Assembly (NCBI GenBank): GCA_002943765.1
Contig: PQWQ01000002.1
Location: forward strand, 1,488,001-1,552,000
From: Psoroptes ovis
Taxonomy: Eukaryota; Arthropoda; Arachnida; Sarcoptiformes; Psoroptidae
DNA: 64,000 bases
Direction of reading: 5' to 3'
Part shown: positions 59,966 to 64,000 of the stretch, in pieces
Layout of the letters: each line of letters begins with the position of its first letter
How positions within the stretch are numbered: the stretch's first letter is position 1
Notes under the pieces: model-generated
Databases searched by the model: none
What the model was told of the DNA's origin: nothing
What the model saw: the letters and a program-made list of their open reading frames with translations, nothing else
Translations under genes and position numbers: made by a program

Positions 59966-60641
59966 TCAAGCGGCAGCATTCTTTTCGGCTTCAATCTCTT
60001 CTTTAGTTGGTAATACGATCTTTTCTTCCGTTTTTGCATGATGCAATTTATCTGCATCAAATGTTTCAATACTTTTCAATAATTGTTGCTGACCTTTTTC
60101 TTGCTCAATTTCTAAGAAAATAAAAGAAAAAAAATTGATTAGAATCGATTAAAAAATTGATATAAAAATTCAAATTTCACGAGGGTATTGCCATTATCAG
60201 CATAAATATTGGACTAAAATAGATTTAAAGTTGAATTTAAAAGCATTTCCTGATTGATATCAATCAATCAACCGCACTAAAACGGATGTCATTTTATTTT
60301 GAGATAAGAATTTTAAATGAAATTCATACTAAAAAATTATTTCAATAGAAATGTAGGAGTTTTTAGCGATGATAACTAATTAATTGATTGAATGATTGGC
60401 AATCAATGAACCCTCGATATTTTTCTGATAAAAATAGTTATTTTTATCAAATATTTGTAATTACAAATTTTTAATGAATCAAATTACACAATAGTCTATT
60501 ATTTACAAATTACATACCACTTTTTGATGGTAATACAATTTTTTCTTGTGTTTCAGTATGTTTCAATTTATGTTCACCGACCAATTCATTTTTAAGACAA
60601 TCGGCAATTTTTGGTAAATCTTCTTTGACTGGACTTGACAT
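59966..60641 (-). CDS. cib: Beta-thymosin / ciboulot-like actin-binding protein (2 exons)
   Basis: This is a small G-actin-binding protein with beta-thymosin (WH2-like) repeats, which in flies (ciboulot) promotes actin assembly. Model: complement(join(59966-60111, 60518-60641)), 270 nt, 89 residues. The intron has a GTATGT donor and a TTCTTAG acceptor, and G|AA restores SEIEQEK. The start is MSSPVKEDLPKIADCLKNEL, like the ciboulot N-terminus. Repeat 1 is LKHTETQEKIVLPSKSEIEQ (residues 26-45), and repeat 2 is LHHAKTEEKIVLPTKEEIEA (residues 65-84). Fly ciboulot has three repeats; here there are two, and the second core is LHHAKT instead of LKHTET, so its actin affinity may differ. A TTTTTTAAG at about 60670 just upstream of the ATG suggests a spliced 5' UTR with a first exon near 60760. 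Confidence 0.9.
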
Positions 60642-62415
60642 TTTTATTTTATTTTAATTGATATTTCTACTTAAAAAAATAGAATTAGAAAATGAATAGA
60701 CATTGAAATGGATGAATTTGAGCCATAATACTTGGAACAAATTCCAATCATACAAACCTTGTTTGACGATGAAATTGTATGTCAACTAGGATTTTTGTTC
60801 CAATATGATTGGTCAATTGACAATAGAAATTATTGTTTTTTCGTTGAAATTTGAAACAATATTGATATTTTCAATTTGAAAAGGCTTTTAGCAAAATCAA
60901 TAAAATGTGTTGAATGATTGACGATCAAACGACAAATGTGCTTTTTTCAAAGATTTGCTTGTCAAAAATGAATTTTTTTTTTCAAAATGATTACTAAATG
61001 TTGTTTTTTTTGTATTACTGATTGATGGTAGATAAATCAAACAAACAAATATTTGCTAAGTAAATGAATTGAAAATAAAATGGTGGTCAAATTGAAAAAA
61101 TAAAACAAAAAAAAAAAATCCGCAGTTTGTATGACTGTGATATGCCCAAAATAAAATGCTAGCGGCAATAATAAAATATAAAATCAAATAAAAAAAAAAT
61201 AAAAAGACCAACCAGCAAAAAAAATATCTGCATTAAATGTATACTGTAGCAAATCACACAATGCACATGCTTGAAGCTTGCTTGGAAAGTTTTATGGTAC
61301 CATCATCATCATCATCATCATCAATTGTTAACAATTATCAGTGAAAAATTTGCCACTATTGTCGCTGATGTTGTCAGAGATATCTTCTTGTTTCATTTTT
61401 CACGACCACACCTTAAACAACATAACACCGCAGTGTTTTTTGTTAGGAAATCCATGAAATTACATACATTATCATAATAGAAATTTTTCAAAGGGTTTAT
61501 GCAATTTTTTATTATCAATGAATGATTCATTCATTCAAATAAATCCAATGCATTACACAATAAATTTGATTAGATTCAATTAATTCTCAAACTTTGCTGT
61601 TATATGATGGCAAATTGAAATCCAAATTGAATAAAAAATTTCAGAATCGCATGCAATCGCTAAAATGTCCAGTCATATATCCAATTTACAGATATTACAT
61701 ATTGTTAATATTTACATGTACATATTCAATATATTTCAAAATGGAAGATGATGATATCCTTTACTAATGCTGATTTGTCGGTTGATTGTGCTGAAATTTT
61801 CGATGGGTGTATAGTGTGGTATACGTGTATTTAATAGATGAAAAAAAATAAAAGTACAAATACCTACACATAAAGCACATACGCATGCCATCATCATCAT
61901 CATTATCATTATCATCAACAATTATTTTGATGCATTAGTTTTTTTCGAAATATGCAACAAATGTTTAAACAATGATGATGATTATAACTACGATTGATGA
62001 TTTGCACCGACCGATCGACCGACCAAACAACCTTTAAAAAGGGGGTTTGCTGTAATCAAAAGTTGAATGAATCAATGTAAATAGCATATAATCATCAACA
62101 CTTGCCTTGATGATACACACCCCCGCATTTTTGATAATTATCATTATTTTTTTTTTGTTTTTCACTGTAAGATGGTTGTCATAATAATTTGTATGGCAAC
62201 AATAACAACAACAGCAACGATAATGGACTTTTAAATTAAATGCAAATCAGATTTTTAGATTTTTTCATATTTATCTTTTCAGATACTTGTCAGATATATC
62301 GCTCACTCTCTATCTATGATCATTATTTGTATAAAACAAATACCGAAAAAAAAATTAATGATAAATTGAATCAAATAAACCGAATCAAAAGAATCATCAT
62401 CCATGACCATTCCAT
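60642..62415. other. Gene-free region upstream of the thymosin gene
   Basis: The left end probably contains the 5' UTR, intron and promoter of the minus-strand thymosin gene. The rest is AT-rich with CAT repeats (about 61300-61325). A GC-richer CGACCGATCGACCGACC patch (about 62009-62025) is followed by AACCTTTAAAAAGGGGGTT, which can form a hairpin. No coding sequence is supported. Confidence 0.5.
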
Positions 62416-62494
62416 TAGGTTGTTCGGAAAGTTCTGACTGGCTTTCATGGGCAACTCTATTGATTAAGCAGAATGAACTTTTCAGACAACCTGA
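62416..62494. mobile_element. Mariner-type MITE, about 79 bp
   Basis: The left end TAGGTTGTTCGGAAAGTTC and the right end GAACTTTTCAGACAACCT are inverted repeats (15 or more of 18 positions), with TA nearby on both sides. The TAGGTTG..(C/T)GGAAAGTTC terminus is typical of Tc1/mariner elements. Only about 40 bp separates the arms, so it is a deletion derivative with no transposase. Confidence 0.7.
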
Positions 62495-63520
62495 TACATA
62501 AAATTATGAATATTTTCTCGTATATTTACATTTTAAGTTGTCCGCTTGTATTTTATTTAGCTTTTCATATCCATTAATTTTTCCATAAGCAAATGACCGT
62601 AACTTTGATTCAATGAATACTTTCGACGATGTAATCATTGAAAACCAGAGATAGAAACGTACCAAGACGTCAAAGACTTGATTGAGTTTTTCGATGATGG
62701 TTATCTTCTGGGAAAATAAAAAGTTGATAAAAATCAAAATACAAAAATGAATAAATATTGCCATGTTTATGTTTAAATGTCAACCCAACCAACGAACATG
62801 TTGTTGTTGTTTGATGAAATGATGGCAATCATAATAATAAATATTTATCTTTTGAACCAAACTCAAGCTCAAAAATCATAAACAATTTTTCAAAAAAAAA
62901 AAATATTTTAAATATTTTATTTTTAAAAGAATGAAATTTGAATCAATCAATCAATTGAAAAAAAATGATGAAAATCAAATTGATTTGATTTAGTTTTTTG
63001 TAGTTTAAAAATTAATGAAAACCAAATCTAATCAAATCAATTGATCGATTGATTGATCATCGATCATCGATGAATCATTGATCTCTGATTCAAAAATTTT
63101 AAACAAACAAATAACAAAATTTGTATTCATATTCATCAAGGAGGTAGTGTAACTCAAGAATGTGTTATTATTTCTAATTTTTTTCATTTATAAATAAATA
63201 AATTTTCATAAATCATTAAACAATTTTATAAATTTACATTTTGCAAAAAAAAATTCACAAAAAAATAAACATTTGAATAAATTAATCAATGAAAACATTC
63301 AGAAAAATAAATTTCGTACATTTTACAATAAAAATTAGTCTGAATAAATGTTTTTTTTTTTTTTTTTTTGGTCACATTCATATGTCATATAATCAATGTT
63401 AGTCATGATTAAAAATTGTAAATTTTTCTGTTTTTTCGATAATCTAACATTGATGAAAATATGGTTTCTCCAATATCACAGTTTATTAATTTCATGAGAA
63501 AAGAGACAAAAAAAAACGAT
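62495..63520. other. Gene-free AT-rich spacer
   Basis: No supported gene. A plus-strand frame at about 62670-62730 reads TYQDVKDLIEFFDDG, faintly like a mariner transposase C-terminus, but it is too short to call. A T run at 63351-63369 and ATCGATC-type palindromes (about 63040-63070) are present. Confidence 0.5.
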
Positions 63521-64000
63521 TCATTTTTGAAATTTTGCGCCATCAAAATTTGTGCGACCAATGTCTACTAGATGACGTATCAATATTTTACAATCACGAC
63601 ATACTTTTACTAATTGATGCTTATTGGGATTATGGTTATAATTGATATCTTCTTTGTGATTGCTATTATCACAAATTTCATTATCATTATCACCATCACC
63701 AACATTTGCCAATTCATCATTGGTCATATTAATAGTTAATAAACGTATAAATTTTCTGATACGATTATTATTATTCGATGCATTATTATTATTTGATATT
63801 AATTTAGATGGTAATGATTTTGATTCTTGTTCATTCGATCGATAATTATAGCCAATATTATTGTTATGATTATTTGTGGTAAATTTAAATAAATCATTAA
63901 CTTGTTTTTCATTCGGTGGTGATGATGCAGGAGAAAGCATGTATATTGGCACACGATCAAATCGTTCAATTGGTATGTGCATTTTGGTTGTACACCTGTT
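63521..64000 (-). CDS. 3' coding part of an unidentified gene (runs off right edge)
   Basis: The minus-strand frame is open from the window edge to a TGA at 63521, with an in-frame ATG at 63980-63982. The frame is also open upstream of that ATG to position 64000, so the protein may begin outside. It contains IPIERFDRVPIYMLSPASSP, an Asn-rich low-complexity middle, a short basic helix (RIRKFIRLLTINM) and a more complex end (QLVKVCRDCKILIRHLVDIG, then RTNFDGAKFQK) with a CxxC pair. The ends are non-repetitive and look coding. I do not recognise the family. Confidence 0.5.
   Translation of the reverse strand, partial: NRCTTKMHIPIERFDRVPIYMLSPASSPPNEKQVNDLFKFTTNNHNNNIGYNYRSNEQESKSLPSKLISNNNNASNNNNRIRKFIRLLTINMTNDELANVGDGDNDNEICDNSNHKEDINYNHNPNKHQLVKVCRDCKILIRHLVDIGRTNFDGAKFQK

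Noticed and set aside
1..64000. tRNA, rRNA or CRISPR arrays
   Set aside because: No A-box/B-box pair with a cloverleaf, no rRNA-like GC-rich conserved block and no regularly spaced repeats were recognised by eye. A covariance-model scan would be decisive.

Overview
The window looks like nuclear DNA of an AT-rich arthropod, most likely an acariform mite of the house-dust/scab mite type. The evidence is spliceosomal introns (many of 50-200 bp, a few of 2-7 kb), very low GC outside exons, Asn/Ser/Gln-rich low-complexity coding tracts, an arthropod-type peritrophin chitin-binding protein and a ciboulot-like beta-thymosin. The species call is inference, because no search could be run. Exon models were built by hand from GT/AG signals and reading phase. 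In every spliced gene read to its stop codon the exon lengths sum to a whole number of codons.

The left part (about 2.7-10.3 kb) is gene-dense. It holds the 5' end of a small acidic coiled-coil-like protein (-), a doubtful galectin-like locus (-), the PIF1 5'-3' DNA helicase (+), mitochondrial ribosomal protein L30 (-), a divergent serpin (+) and an M17 leucyl-aminopeptidase-like protein (-). These sit in head-to-head pairs (132 and 207 bp) and tail-to-tail pairs (38 and 44 bp).

From 10.3 to 26.1 kb the sequence is mostly non-coding, AT-rich and microsatellite-laden. It contains a Ser/Asn-rich ORF at 20.5-21.4 kb, a few possible orphan exons and some small GC-richer hairpins. At 26.1-27.4 kb lies an intronless, divergent PP2A B56-type regulatory subunit. 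At 29.3-30.4 kb is a non-autonomous DNA transposon with a perfect 8-bp target duplication.

From 30.6 to 50.4 kb is one large gene, a K-Cl cotransporter (SLC12/KCC, +). It has two alternative first exons and ten common exons. Each first exon carries a SPAK/OSR1-type [RK]FxV docking motif, and the C-terminal regulatory segment is clearly shortened.

From 56.7 to 59.2 kb is a secreted mucin-like protein with a peritrophin-A chitin-binding domain (+). It is followed by a hAT-like fragment, a beta-thymosin gene (-), a tiny mariner-type MITE and the 3' part of an unidentified gene (-) running off the right edge.

The genes do not form one pathway. The most interesting leads are the dual-promoter KCC with its altered kinase-control sites, the serpin with a Ser/Lys/Asn-rich loop in place of a reactive centre, the B56 paralogue with a changed substrate pocket, a set of dispersed hairpins showing compensatory changes, and two CTCF-like motifs in intergenic DNA. 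No tRNA, rRNA or CRISPR array was recognised by eye.
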